Positions 16,573 through 27,500 are shown, counted from the stretch's first letter. The stretch is 44,525 nt of DNA from Bryobacterales bacterium (GCA_022823865.1 JAJEHF010000019.1:1-44525); one strand, 5' to 3'. The notes: generated by a model not told the origin, from the letters alone. A program made the numbers and translations.

Positions 16573-16911
16573 CCTGCCCTCCCGTGGCCTTGGTGCCACT
16601 TGCCTCGCCTCTTGTATCACCAACGATGGGATGCGTCAACGCTGGTGGATCACTTTGATCACACTCTCCGCGAAAATCCAAGCTATTGCGTCCTTGGGCT
16701 TCACGATCGCGGCCACCGCACAACCATTCGCGACCACACTCGAGCGAACACTTCGAGGTCACGAAGTCAGGCTGCCCGGGCATCACCCGGCTAGCACCCA
16801 GTTGCTTGGAATGAGGGGAGCCGTTGTCTGCCCCGGCCTGGATGAGCGGCCCAGCCTTGTCGCCGCTCGGGCGAGCCGCGGCAGGGTCGCAGGCTTGTTT
16901 GGTTGCGCGCC
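16573..16911. other. Intergenic stretch upstream of TonB receptor
   Basis: No gene is seen. The part next to 16572 holds a minus-strand promoter and a ribosome site. The remaining 270 bases contain only short shadow frames on both strands. Confidence 0.5.
16611..16639 (-). promoter_or_regulatory. Sigma-70-like promoter of the first TonB receptor
   Basis: On the minus strand TTGACG (16639-16634, 5/6 match) is followed by a 17-base spacer and TACAAG (16616-16611, 4/6 match). Transcription would begin near 16604, leaving an untranslated leader of about 30 bases before ATG 16572. Confidence 0.5.
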
Positions 16912-18203
16912 CTATACCGGGTCGGGCATCGACCAAGGCTCACGGTATTCCTTCGTGAGCAACTTGTCGGCCTCGGCATCGTCTAGGAACTGCTCCTTCG
17001 CGGGGTCGAAACGCAGCACGCGGCCTACACGGTAGGCGATCTCGCCCAAATGGACCAGCCCGCACGACAGGTGGGCGACTTCGGCGTTCGCGACCGGTTG
17101 CTCGCGGCTGCGCACGCAGTCGAGAAAGTTGTTCATGTGCTCGGGGTGCCCTCTGGGGCCTTCGGCCATCCCAGGACCCTTTTCCTCCTCCCTGCCCAGA
17201 TATACCTGGAAGTACCCCCGCCGCGAGAAGATCATGTACCCCTCTGTGCCATAGAAGGCGTTTCCGCTGTCAAATCCATGCAGCCCGTACGGAGTCCAGG
17301 CGCGCTCCTCGTACAGCAGCACCTTGTCGTCGGCGTATTGATAAGCGACCATCATGTTGTCGGGGAACTCGCGCTCGCCATCGAGGGCGATGCGGCTGCC
17401 GTGGGCGGTGATGCGGATTGGGTGCGTCTCCACTCCCAGCCCCCAGCGGGCTAGATCGATGTCGTGGGGCCGTCTCCGCCAATGTCGCCGTTTCCGAAGC
17501 GGCGGTACCAGTTCCAATTGCGGTTGTAGCGGTTCGGATTGAACACCCCGTCATAGGGCGCGGGCCCGACCCACAGGTCGTAGTTGACGCCGGCCGGGAT
17601 CGGCGTGTCGGGAACGGCTTGCCGGTGGACGTGCAATTGGCAATTCCAAGCCTTGGAGGTCTTGACTTCTCCGATAATGCCCCGCTTGAGCAGCTCGTCG
17701 GCCTTCTCCGTCACCTCGCTGGAGCGCATCTGCGTTCCGTGTTGCACGATCCGGTCGTACTTCCTCGCTGCATCGACCAAGAGCCTGCCTTCGCGGAACA
17801 CGTGGCTTGCCGGTTTCTCGATGTAAACGTCCTTGCCTGCCTGCATGGCGCGAATTGCGATCGGCGCATGCCAGTGGTGTGGGGTCGCGACGATGACCGC
17901 GTCGACCGAATCGGCTTCTAGCACCTTCCGGAAGTCCTCGACCTGCACGGGACTCGCCCCGCGCGCACGGTTTACGGTCTGCGCGGCGCGCTCCAGATTG
18001 GCTTGGTCGACATCGCAGAGCGAGACGATGCGGACATCGTCTCGGGCCAGTACGCGCTCGACATGGCCGTGGCCCATCCGACCGACACCGATGATGGAGA
18101 CACCGATCTGATCGTTCGGCGAAGCTGCGCGGGCGCGGATGGCCAGTCCGGCCGCCGCGGCCCCTAGGGCCTCGCGTCGGGTGAGTCTGCCGAACCGTGT
18201 CAT
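16912..18203 (-). pseudogene. Frameshifted Tat-exported Gfo/Idh/MocA oxidoreductase
   Basis: Two adjoining frames make one oxidoreductase of about 430 residues. The first (18203-17451) begins with a Tat signal (LTRREALGAAAAGLA), then the Rossmann motif VSIIGVGRMGHGHVER, EKP in DVYIEKPASHVF, and ends at ...FGNGDIGGDGPTTSI-stop. The second frame supplies HDIDLARWGLGVE, the expected continuation of G-D-I-G-G-D-G in this family, and runs to 16912. The break is at a run of four G (17466-17469; C on the coding strand), where one base appears to be missing. No other damage is visible, so it may be a recent mutation, a slippage site or a sequencing error in a homopolymer. If intact, it would be a periplasmic sugar oxidoreductase. 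Confidence 0.85.
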
Positions 18204-18756
18204 TTCTCACCTCACTTGCCGCTGCACGGATACACGGAAGTTAGAACCAAGCCACCGCGGTCGCTGGGGACGCTTACGCAGCCTCTCAGTCGAAGTCCCA
18301 CCGCGGGATTCGGTCGCGCCAATTTTCTGGGATCAAGCAGAACCCTCGGCTATGCATGGTCACTTCGGAGTTTTCAGCCCAACGATTCTGGAGGTACGCT
18401 AACACCGCCGTTCGGAACAGTCAAGGGGCATCTGGAGCCGGAATTGCGCTCCGGCTCTTGCGCCTCCGAAGTAATCTGCTGGTGCCGTGCGAGGGCTCCG
18501 TCCTGATCGCGCGAAGGGCACCGGCGGGCATCGCATGTCTTGTCGCCCATGGCGTGCGCATCGACTCCCGAACCAGCACGCGCAGCATTCGAATCGGGCG
18601 AAGGGTCTTGCACGACCGTCGAGCGAGGAAGCCGACGGCGGGGAACGGCGAAACGACAGGGACGGGCCGCGAAAAGCGTCGATGCACTCGCGAGACGTCA
18701 GTCTCGAAATGGTGGTGCCCGGTCGTCTATACTCGACCCGAACGCCGTGGCCGCCC
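18204..18756. other. Long intergenic stretch between divergent genes
   Basis: This region separates the minus-strand Gfo gene from the plus-strand sulfatase operon and should hold promoters for both. I find no gene: the open frames on both strands are Arg/Ser-rich shadows. TATACT at 18728-18733 is the only promoter-like element I would point to. Confidence 0.5.
18728..18733 (+). promoter_or_regulatory. -10-like box before the sulfatase
   Basis: TATACT matches the -10 consensus at five of six positions and lies 24 bases before ATG 18757. The region at the -35 distance is not consensus-like. It supports ATG 18757 rather than the much longer upstream frame. Confidence 0.4.
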
Positions 18757-20214
18757 ATGGCTCGTATGCAGCAAGTCCCTCCCGATATGCCTTCCGTGGG
18801 GCGGGGAATCCTGTCGTGGATCGGGATGTTCGCCGCTCTCTGCATGCTCGGTTCGTCGCTGCGGGCCGAGCGGCCCAACATTGTGTTCGTCTACGCCGAC
18901 GACCAAGCGGCGTGGACGATTGGCGCACTGGGCAACCGCCAATCGAGAACACCCAATATCGACCGCTTGTACTCCGAGGGCGTGGCGTTGACCAGCGCGT
19001 TCACGACCACTCCCGTATGCAGCCCCTCCCGCGCCGGTCTGCTGACTAGCCGCTACGGCACAGAACTCGGGATTACCGACTACCTCAATTCGACCCAAGA
19101 ACCTGCCAAGGGCCTTGCCCCGGAGCTGCCGACTTGGCCGAAATTGTTGCAGGCTGCCGGATACGCGACAGGCTTTGTCGGCAAGTGGCATGTCGGGAGC
19201 CAGGATCGGCACCTGCCGACGAACAACGGATATGACCTGTTCTACGGATTCAGGAGCGGAGCGGGCATCTCCAAGGACCCCAAGGTCGAGTCCGAGGGCG
19301 TGGTCCGCGTAGTTCACGGATATACGCCGGACGTGCTCACCGACGAGGCGATTCGCTTCATCCGGACATCCACCGGGCGCGCTCCGTTCCTGCTGAGCCT
19401 GCATTTCTGGGCTCCGCACGCGAATACCTCCAATCGGACGTCCGACGGAGACCGGACATGGCTGCCTCTGAGCGAGGCCGACTGGAATCCGTTCAAGGGC
19501 CTCGACGTCACACTGCCAGAGCCGGACTACCCGGGTCTTGACGCTCCGCGCGCCACGAGGATGCTTGCCGAGTACCTCGCATCGGTCGCCAGCTTGGACC
19601 GGAACGTGGGCCGCCTGCTCGCCGCTCTCGACGAGCTGGCCATTGCGGGCGAGACGGTCGTCATTTTCACTAGCGACCACGGCTTCAACATGGGCCACAA
19701 CGGCATCTGGCACAAAGGCAACGGGCGCTGGCTTCTCACCGACAACCGCGGATATCGTTCCAACATGTACGACCATTCAATTCGCGTTCCGGCCGTAGTG
19801 CGCTGGCCGGGGCGCCTCGAGGCAGGCAGTGCCGTCGACCGAGTGGTCTTGAATTTGGACTGGTTCCCCACAATCTTGGCCATGGCTGACCTCGAGGTTC
19901 CAGCCGATGCTGTCATTCGCGGGGAGAGTTTCCTGCCGTTGCTGGAGGGGCGGGAAATCCCTTGGCGGACTTCCTTCTACGGCGAGTATCGCCAGCTGCA
20001 CCAGGAACAGGTGGACCAGCGCATGTGGCGAACGCCGGAATGGAAGCTGGTGCGCGACAGCCGTCCTGGCAAGGATGAGCTCTACAACTTGGTCGAAGAT
20101 CCTGGCGAGCATGTAAATCTTGTCGACGACGCGAGCCAGGAGACCGCTAGGGCGCTCGCGCGACTGGATACGGCATTGCGCAATCGGATGCGACAGATCG
20201 CGTCTGGGCCTTGA
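18757..20214 (+). CDS. Secreted type I sulfatase
   Basis: A 485-residue arylsulfatase-family enzyme that removes sulfate esters, probably from sulfated polysaccharides. The formylglycine signature C-S-P-S-R starts at Cys88, in TTTPVCSPSRAGLLTSRYG. The second signature is GYATGFVGKWHVGS (about residues 135-148). The metal-site Asp pair is in VFVYADDQ, and FTSDHGFNMGHNG carries the distal Asp-His. A hydrophobic segment (WIGMFAALCMLGSSLRA, ending near residue 37) is a signal peptide. ATG 18757 is tentative; 18766 and 18787 are alternatives and none has a good ribosome site. The active-site Cys needs oxidation by a maturase encoded elsewhere. PSD1 and DUF1501 genes follow in the same operon, as in many Planctomycetes and Acidobacteria. 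Confidence 0.88.
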   Translation: MARMQQVPPDMPSVGRGILSWIGMFAALCMLGSSLRAERPNIVFVYADDQAAWTIGALGNRQSRTPNIDRLYSEGVALTSAFTTTPVCSPSRAGLLTSRYGTELGITDYLNSTQEPAKGLAPELPTWPKLLQAAGYATGFVGKWHVGSQDRHLPTNNGYDLFYGFRSGAGISKDPKVESEGVVRVVHGYTPDVLTDEAIRFIRTSTGRAPFLLSLHFWAPHANTSNRTSDGDRTWLPLSEADWNPFKGLDVTLPEPDYPGLDAPRATRMLAEYLASVASLDRNVGRLLAALDELAIAGETVVIFTSDHGFNMGHNGIWHKGNGRWLLTDNRGYRSNMYDHSIRVPAVVRWPGRLEAGSAVDRVVLNLDWFPTILAMADLEVPADAVIRGESFLPLLEGREIPWRTSFYGEYRQLHQEQVDQRMWRTPEWKLVRDSRPGKDELYNLVEDPGEHVNLVDDASQETARALARLDTALRNRMRQIASGP

Positions 20215-20245
20215 TTGGCGCGAGGGGCTGGGGTAGGATGTGGCC

Positions 20246-22789
20246 ATGACGGCCAAGGCTTTGTCCTTGGGAGCGTTGTCGGTGTTCCTGTGCCCTGCGG
20301 CAGCCGCAGAGGTCTCGTTCGCCGACGATATCGAGCCGCTTCTGCGGGATCACTGCGTCATCTGCCACGGCGAGGCCCTGCAGCAGAACGGCTTGCGGCT
20401 CGATCGGCGCGACGATGCCCTACGGGGGGGTGACTCCGGGGTTGTCATCGAGCCGGGAGACGCTTCGGCGAGCGTCCTGGTCAAGCGGCTTGAGGGTCGC
20501 GAAGGCCTTCAGCGGATGCCGCCAAGCCAACCCTTGCCGGAGCAGGACATCGACACGTTCCGTGCGTGGATCGCCGCAGGGGCCGAGTGGGGTGTTCGCG
20601 GCGGGTCCGCGGATTCCGCCGCGCCGTCGGGGCATTGGGCATTCCGGCCCAATCGGCGGCCGGTCGTGCCCGACGTACGCGACACCAGCTGGGTCCGGAA
20701 CCCGATCGATGCGTTCGTCCTCGCAAGGCTCGAGCGGGAGGGCTTGGAACCATCGCCCGAGGCGCCCGCCAGCTCCTTGGTGCGTCGCGTGCTTCTCGAC
20801 TTGACGGGGCTGCCTCCGGGTCCCGAGGACGTCGCCAGCGCTGCCGACTACGAAGCGCTGGTCGACCGCCTGCTGGAGTCGGACCACTTCGGCGAGCGCT
20901 GGGCGTCGCATTGGCTGGACCAGGTGCGGTATGCCGACTCCGATGGCTACGAAAAGGACACGGTGCGGCCGCACGCGTGGCGCTACCGCCACTGGGTTAT
21001 CGAGTCGCTGAACGACGATCTGCCGTTTGACCGGTTCACCGCGGATCAGATCGCAGGGGACCTCATGCCCGGGGCGACAACCGAGCAGCGCGTTGCCACG
21101 GGCTTCTACCGCAACACCCTCAAGAACCGCGAGGGTGGCGTGAACGTGGAGGAGTTCCGATTCGAGGAGGTTGTGGACCGGACCAACACGGTTGCCACCG
21201 TGTGGCTGGGCCTGTCGATGGAGTGCGCTCGTTGCCACGATCACAAGTACGACCCGATCACGCAGAGAGACTACTACCGGATGTTCGCGTTCTTCAACGA
21301 TCTGGACGAGGTGGACATCGACGCTCCGCTTCCGGGAGAGATGGGCCCCTACTTGCAAGCCAAGCCTCGCTTCCACCGCGAGCTCGAGGCCATCTACGGC
21401 AAGTACAAGGTGCGCGAACTGATGGCTCCGTGGACCGAGAAGATGCTCTGGGCGTCGGAGAATCCGGGTGTCGAGTATGAATGGGACACGAGTTGGGACA
21501 TTCTGGCCCTCTATCTTGACGATGGCCAGCGAATCCTGCGGACTCCCACTAGCCAGCGTCCCTGGCGAGAGGACTACGCCGTGACGGAGTGGTTCCTGCG
21601 AAACTACAGCCGAGTCACGACCAAGCAGGAATACGAGGCGACCGGCTTCAAGGATGCCGTCAAGGAAGTCCATGCCCTGGTTGCTGACTTTCCCGACGTG
21701 AGCCGGGCGCGAGCAGTCCAGGCCGATGCCGCGGGCAGGCGATCGCACGTCCACCTTGCAGGAGAGTGGAACGATCTGGGAGAAGAGGTGTCGCGCGGGA
21801 CTCCCGCGACGCTGCCGCCTGTCGAGTCTAAAGATCCGCTGCCCAGCCGGCGCGACCTGGCTGGGTGGCTCGTTTCCCGGGAGAATCCGTTGACGGCGCG
21901 CGTAGCCGTCAATCGGATCTGGCAGGAGTACTTCGGCGTCGGCTTGGTTGCTACCTCGGACAACTTCGGCTTGCGCGGCGAGTCGCCCTCGCATCCCGAA
22001 CTGCTGGACTGGCTCGCGGCCGAGTTCATCGATTCGGGCTGGAGACTCAAGCACGTGCATCGCCTGATCGCGACGTCCGCGACCTACCGGCAGGCCTCCG
22101 ACTGGCGGCAGGACCTCGAGGAGAGGGATCCCTCCAACCGGCTGCTTGCGCGGCAGGTTCGGCTGCGCCTCCCCGCAGAGACGCTTCGCGATGCTTCGCT
22201 CGCAGTGTCCGGCCTGCTCGAGCCGAGGGTGGGAGGACGCAGCGTTCGGCCCTACCAGCCGGAGGGCGTGACCGACCTGAGCTACGGCGGTTCCGTGAAA
22301 TGGCCGGAGAGCGCCGGGCGTGACAAGTATCGGAGGGGGCTGTATATCCACTTCCAACGGACCACCCCGTATCCGTTCCTGGCAAACTTCGACTTGCAGG
22401 AGCGGAACGTGGTTCAATGTGCCCGGACCAGGTCCAATACCCCGCTGCAAGCCCTGAACCTGCTGAACGATCCGGCCTTCTTCGAAATGGCACAGGGCCT
22501 TGCATACCGGGTCTTGGACGAAACACCCGGAGCGACGTTTGACAGCCGCTTGGACCGGGCCTTCGACCTGTGCCTGGCTCGCAGGCCGACCTCCTCCGAA
22601 CGGGAGGCGATGCACGATTACTTCGTCCGGCAGCGTGCGATGCTGGAAGAGGACCGGGAGACGGCGCTGCGTTGGTTCCCGTTCGAGATCGACCGGGCCG
22701 GGCAGCCTTCTGATCCCACGGCATTGGCAGCTTGGGTCGGGATGAGCCGAATCCTGTTGAACCTGGACGAGTTCATCACTCGGGAGTAG
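20246..22789 (+). CDS. PSD1-type cytochrome c protein (DUF1549/DUF1553)
   Basis: An 847-residue secreted protein with the domain order Planctomycete cytochrome C, DUF1549, DUF1553. The signal peptide ends at P-A-A-A-A near residue 21. The heme site CVICH is at residues 37-41, followed by LRLDRRDDALRGGDSG and MPPSQPLPEQDID, the typical fold of this cytochrome domain. DUF1549 includes DLTGLPPGPEDV and SHWLDQVRYADSDGYEKD; DUF1553 includes RVAVNRIWQEYFG and TPLQALNLLNDP. ATG 20246 is preferred over GTG 20240. It lies 31 bases after the sulfatase and 6 bases before the DUF1501 gene. The biochemical role of this family is not established; its pairing with DUF1501 and sulfatases suggests a periplasmic function in polysaccharide use. 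Confidence 0.9.
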   Translation: MTAKALSLGALSVFLCPAAAAEVSFADDIEPLLRDHCVICHGEALQQNGLRLDRRDDALRGGDSGVVIEPGDASASVLVKRLEGREGLQRMPPSQPLPEQDIDTFRAWIAAGAEWGVRGGSADSAAPSGHWAFRPNRRPVVPDVRDTSWVRNPIDAFVLARLEREGLEPSPEAPASSLVRRVLLDLTGLPPGPEDVASAADYEALVDRLLESDHFGERWASHWLDQVRYADSDGYEKDTVRPHAWRYRHWVIESLNDDLPFDRFTADQIAGDLMPGATTEQRVATGFYRNTLKNREGGVNVEEFRFEEVVDRTNTVATVWLGLSMECARCHDHKYDPITQRDYYRMFAFFNDLDEVDIDAPLPGEMGPYLQAKPRFHRELEAIYGKYKVRELMAPWTEKMLWASENPGVEYEWDTSWDILALYLDDGQRILRTPTSQRPWREDYAVTEWFLRNYSRVTTKQEYEATGFKDAVKEVHALVADFPDVSRARAVQADAAGRRSHVHLAGEWNDLGEEVSRGTPATLPPVESKDPLPSRRDLAGWLVSRENPLTARVAVNRIWQEYFGVGLVATSDNFGLRGESPSHPELLDWLAAEFIDSGWRLKHVHRLIATSATYRQASDWRQDLEERDPSNRLLARQVRLRLPAETLRDASLAVSGLLEPRVGGRSVRPYQPEGVTDLSYGGSVKWPESAGRDKYRRGLYIHFQRTTPYPFLANFDLQERNVVQCARTRSNTPLQALNLLNDPAFFEMAQGLAYRVLDETPGATFDSRLDRAFDLCLARRPTSSEREAMHDYFVRQRAMLEEDRETALRWFPFEIDRAGQPSDPTALAAWVGMSRILLNLDEFITRE

Positions 22790-22795
22790 ACGGAG

Positions 22796-24220
22796 ATGAC
22801 GCGCGAAACGTACAGCAGAGTGCTGGCCCGTCGCAGCTTTCTCGACACCTGCGCGGCAGGTCTGGGAACCGTGGGCCTCGCTCACCTGATGGGCTTGGAC
22901 GGCTTGGCTGCCGGAGCGCCCGGAAGCGCGGCGGCAAGGCGCCCTCACTTCGCGCCCAAGGCGAAGAATCTGATCTTCCTGTTCATGGCGGGAGCTCCTA
23001 GCCAGATGGATCTTTTCGACCCGAAGCCCGCCCTGAAGCGCTGGCACGGCGAGCCCCTTCCGCCTTCGATGACAAAAGACCTGAAGCTCGCATTCATCAA
23101 GCCGACGGCCAAGGTCCTCGCCAGTCCGCGCGATTTCTCGCCATGCGGGCAGAGCGGGATGGAAATCAGCGACTTCCTGCCGAACCTGCAGCGGGTCGCC
23201 GACGACATCTGCCTCGTCCGCTCGATGCAGACCGGTCAGGTCAACCACCATCCCGGCCAGTCAATGCTGATGAGCGGCAGCCCCTTGGTCGGCAGGCCCA
23301 CCGTGGGAGCGTGGCTGAGCTACGGCCTCGGCAGCGAGTCGCAGAATCTTCCGGGATTCGTTGTCCTGAGTTCCGGACGAGGCGCCAGTGGTGGGGCTTC
23401 GAATTTCTCAAGCGGATTCCTGCCATCGACGCACGCGGGCGTTCCGTTTCGCAAGTCCGGGGATCCGATCCTCTTCCTGTCCAACCCGGACGGCGTCTCG
23501 CGTGACTCCCAGAGGTTGAGCCTTGAGACGCTCCGGCGGCTTAACGACGAGAAACTGCGGCGCAGCGGGGATCCTCAGGTCGCCTCGCGCATGGCGAACT
23601 ACGAACTCGCATTCCGCATGCAGGCATCTGCCCCCGAACTGCTCGACTTCTCGGATGAATCGCAGTCCACGAAGGATAGCTACGGCGTTGGCCAGGAGCC
23701 GACGAGCGCCTACGGAACCAATTGCCTGATGGCACGCCGGATGGTAGAGAGGGGCGTTCGAGTCGTGATGCTGATTCACGCCTCTTGGGATGACCACACC
23801 AACCTTGACGAGAGCCTGAAGAAGAACTGTGACATCACGGACAAGCCCGTGGCAGCCCTGCTTGAAGACCTCAAGCAGAGGGGTCTGCTGGACGAGACGC
23901 TCGTGGTCTGGGGCGGGGAGTTCGGGCGCACTTCGCTCGGGCAGCTGAAGCACGTGGGCGACAAGGTGGGCCGGGACCATCACCCGAACGGGTACTCGAT
24001 GTGGCTGGCCGGCGGGGGCACGAAGGGCGGCCAAGTGGTGGGGGAGACTGACGAGCTTGCGCTCAAGGTTGAGAAAGACCCTGTTCACGTGCACGACCTG
24101 CAAGCAACGATCCTGCACTTGATGGGCCTCGACCACGAGCGGCTGACCTACCGGCACATGGGCCGGGACTTCAGGCTTACTGACGTATCGGGCACGGTCG
24201 TTGACAAAATACTGGCCTGA
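22796..24220 (+). CDS. DUF1501 protein with Tat signal
   Basis: A 474-residue member of DUF1501, related to the alkaline phosphatase/sulfatase superfamily. A Tat-like LARRSFLDTCAAG lies at about residues 10-22. Family segments include NLIFLFMAGAPSQMDLFDPKP, cut here as LIFLFMAGAPSQMDLF, then QSMLMSGSP, WGGEFGRT and GRDHHPNGYSMWLAGGG; the Asp/His-rich DHHPNGY block probably binds metal. It starts 6 bases after the PSD1 gene with GACGGAG as ribosome site, so the two are made together. The partner relation between DUF1501 and PSD1 proteins is widespread and conserved, but the reaction is unknown. It is the last gene of the sulfatase operon. Confidence 0.9.
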   Translation: MTRETYSRVLARRSFLDTCAAGLGTVGLAHLMGLDGLAAGAPGSAAARRPHFAPKAKNLIFLFMAGAPSQMDLFDPKPALKRWHGEPLPPSMTKDLKLAFIKPTAKVLASPRDFSPCGQSGMEISDFLPNLQRVADDICLVRSMQTGQVNHHPGQSMLMSGSPLVGRPTVGAWLSYGLGSESQNLPGFVVLSSGRGASGGASNFSSGFLPSTHAGVPFRKSGDPILFLSNPDGVSRDSQRLSLETLRRLNDEKLRRSGDPQVASRMANYELAFRMQASAPELLDFSDESQSTKDSYGVGQEPTSAYGTNCLMARRMVERGVRVVMLIHASWDDHTNLDESLKKNCDITDKPVAALLEDLKQRGLLDETLVVWGGEFGRTSLGQLKHVGDKVGRDHHPNGYSMWLAGGGTKGGQVVGETDELALKVEKDPVHVHDLQATILHLMGLDHERLTYRHMGRDFRLTDVSGTVVDKILA

Positions 24221-24548
24221 TGCCGAACCCACGCTAACCGCTTCCCTCGCAGCCGGCATTCGCGAACTCCACGCAGGTGGAAGTAGGTTGGTCCAGCCGA
24301 TCTGTCTCGGTTCCTCTCAGCCGCCCGCTGGCGCTGCAACTTTATGAGGTCCAGTGTCGAGGGAGGGAGGACGTCGCCATCAGCGCACACTCATTGCTCG
24401 TCGCCGATGAAATCCACCATCTGCGGCCGACGCCTGCCGCCAGTCCCGCGATTTCCGCAGTTGCTTCGGCAAGGCCGGGTGCCGATTCTTGCGTCAGCCA
24501 GGAGACGGGGAGCGCGATTCGAAGAACCGGCCCCCCGGGTTGAATGGG
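24221..24548. other. Intergenic stretch between convergent genes
   Basis: The plus-strand DUF1501 gene and the minus-strand TonB receptor both end here, so transcription terminators are expected. I found no clear hairpin followed by a T-run, and no gene. Confidence 0.45.
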
Positions 24549-27500
24549 TCAGAACTCGAAGCGAAGCGAGATCTGCGCCAGACGGCCGCTCGAGCCGACT
24601 AGGACGTTGGCGATCCGTCCGAACGCCCCTCGGCCACGACGCAGCTCCGGATTGGCAAACACAGCGCGGTTGAACAGGTTGTAGAAGTCCCCGCGAAGTT
24701 GCAACCGGTGCCGCTCGGTGAAGCTGAACCACTTGTGGACCGAGAGGTCGAATCCGTTGAAGCCGGGTCCGCAGCAGAGATTCCTGGGACTGTTCCCGAT
24801 TCCACCGGGCCCCGGTGCCGCGAACAGAGACGGTTCGAAGTAGTTGTTCGCCCTGACGTCGTCCCGCCAGTTCGACAACATCGAGACCGGCCCCATGATA
24901 TTTGGTCGCTGCACATGGGCGTACGTGTTCGAGCGGTTGGTGTTCTCGACAACGCCGAACGGCACGCCGCTCCGGAACTCGGCAATCAGCCCGATGCCCC
25001 AGCCCCCGACAATGGCGTCCAAGGCGCCGCTCTGGAAGTCTATGGGACGGCCCTCGCCGAAGGGCAGTTCGTAGACAGCGCTGCCGATGAAGCGGTGCCG
25101 GACGTCGTTGCCCGAGAGCGCCTTGTCGAGGTGTCGCAGCGCAATGTGGCTGTATCCGTTGCCGACCTCGCCCCCGAGTTCCGTCGCCGCCTCGACGTCG
25201 TCGATGAACTTCGACCACGTGTAGTTCATCAGGAAGTTCATCCCCCCGGAGTAGCGTTTCTCGGCTTTCACGTTCATCGAGTGGTAGGCGGAATTGCCCC
25301 AGGGCGGGCTCTCATGCCAGACTGTGTTGAACTGCGGGAAAGGCCTGGCCGTCTGCGACTGCCGCTCGGGCCCTCGACCGCCCACGAGCGGAATCATGTT
25401 GATGTTGACGTTGGCCCCGCCCAGGTTGTGGCCCACGTTGCCTATGTAGCTGATTTCGGCAAGCAGGTTGCCCGGCAGCTCCCTCTGCAAGCCCAAGTTC
25501 CACTGCTGGTGCATGCCGTTGTGCTGGCTTTGCTGGAAGAAGTCGGGAGCTAGGCGAGGTCTGTCTCCGATTGGCACAGCGCCGAACGCAGGCGTCAGTT
25601 CCTCGCGCGGAACGTCGGGCATTCCGTCGCTTAGCTTGAACGCCCTGGTGAAGCCGCCATCCGCCGACGTGAACGACCCGCTCAGGCTGAATCCGTTGAA
25701 GAGCGTGAATGGCACGGCCCGTGCGTACATGCCGTTGTAATTGATGCCGTATCCGCCGCGGACCACGAATCCGCGAGCTGCCTCCCATGCGAAGCCGAAT
25801 CGCGGGCCGAAGTTATTCGCGTCGAAATCGTGGGCGTACTTGCTGCGGCCGTCCCGTCCCGAGAACGTAACCACGCCGGGACAATTGCAGACCGGATTGA
25901 TTTCATCGAGGTCGAAACCGCTCTGGCGGTTGTCCTGTCGTTCCCACCTTGGCGTGTCGAGTTCCCACCGGAGGCCGATATTCAGCGTGAACGTAGGAGT
26001 GACCCTCCAGTCGTCCTGGACGAAGACCCCGTAAAAATCGGTCCGGCTCTCAAGGATATCGGCGTCGACGAGCTGTCCCGAACCCACGTGGCCGAGCAGC
26101 AATTCGGCGAGGCCGACGCCAGTGGCCCGGTTGCCAAAGTTGAACCGTCCGCCGGTCGACTGGTTGAAGTCGTCCACGTTCATCGCGAAGCGCCACTCGC
26201 CGCCGAATTTGATCTGGTGGTTGCCTCGAATCCACGTGTAAGTGTCGACGAATTGCCACGTCTCGATCGGTGTCTGGATCCTTTCGTGGTTCCCCGCTCC
26301 CAGATTGGTCAGGCCATTGACCGCGATGCGGGCGGAAGCTTCCGGATTTACGCCCGGCACATTGAGTTCGCCGTTCTTCCCGGAAAACCGTCCGGCAGAC
26401 CGGTTGATGTGCAAACGGCGACCCCAGTTGATGCGCACGTCCTGGATAAGGGTGGGAGAGAAGTGGTGGATCCAGCTTCCCGTCACGTTGGTGTGCCGGT
26501 TGGCGCGGGTGCCCGCCCTGGGGTCCGCAAAGTCGTTCGGGTAAACGGCGGCGACCGTCTGCGGATTCCGAGAAAACTGGAAGCGGAAGGACATGCGGTC
26601 GTTGATGCCAAAGTTGTGATCCACCTTCCCGGTGTAGAAGTCCTGCGTCAGGGCGTTCGAGGCGTTGTTGACGAAGTTGTTCGCCGGTGGTGTCGAAAGG
26701 TCTCCCGGCTGGTTGGGGGCGGGATACCAGCTCGCGAACTGCCTGCCTAGCGAATCGATCCGGCTTTGGGGAATGATGTTGTTGGGGAAGACCCCTCCGC
26801 TAGGGTCATTGAGCACTAGGCCGGCACGGTTCGAGAAGTCGCCTCCGATCTCCGGCAGGTGCGGAACATCGTCGCTGGAATAGGTCACGCCGTTGCGGCG
26901 CCGCCCCCCTTCGTAGTTGAAGAAGTAGAAGGTCTTGTTCTTCGCGATCGGACCGCCCGCCGACGTGCCGAAGATGTTGTAGCGAAGCGGTGCCTTGCCG
27001 GGAGCGAAGAACGTCCTCGTGTCGATGGCCTGGTTGCGGAAGAACTCGTAGGCCGCGCCGTGAAAGTCATTCGTCCCCGAGCGGGTCGTCATGACGATGA
27101 ACCCGCCCCCGGCCCGGCCGTACTCGGCCGAGTAGTTGCTCTGCTCGGCCTTGAACTCCTGCAGCGACTCCGCAGGCGGGTTCAGGCCGAGTTGAGCGAT
27201 TCCCAGGGACATGTTTTGAATGACGGTTCCGTCGAGAGTCCACATCTGGTTGCGGGACCGGCCGCCCGCCATCGAAAAGAACGGCAGCGCCTCCGCGCCG
27301 CCCTCGTTGCGGTATGTGACGTTCCCCAGCAGGCGCACCAGCGAAGCGCTTCGCCGGCTCGCCAGCGGCATGTTGAAGACGGTGTCGCGCTCGATGAACT
27401 GGCCGACCGTCGAGCTCTCCGTCTCCAGGAGGGGCGCAGCGGCCTCGACTTCGATCGTCTCATTCACGTCGCCGACCTCCATTTGTATGTCGACGCCACG

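Noticed and set aside
18204..18756. Small RNA or tRNA in the long intergenic region
   Set aside because: I found no cloverleaf, no T-psi-C-like segment and no strong terminator hairpin.
20420..23251. A 943-codon open frame on the minus strand
   Set aside because: It lies opposite the PSD1 and DUF1501 genes, whose domains are unmistakable. The frame is open because of high GC at third positions; its product has no known features.
24391..25218. Minus-strand Arg-rich frame at the end of the TonB receptor
   Set aside because: It overlaps the receptor's C-terminal barrel in another frame of the same strand; the barrel frame ends with the expected terminal Phe.
25830..26750. Plus-strand frames opposite the second TonB receptor
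   Set aside because: Same cause: complement of a high-GC gene. No product is recognisable.
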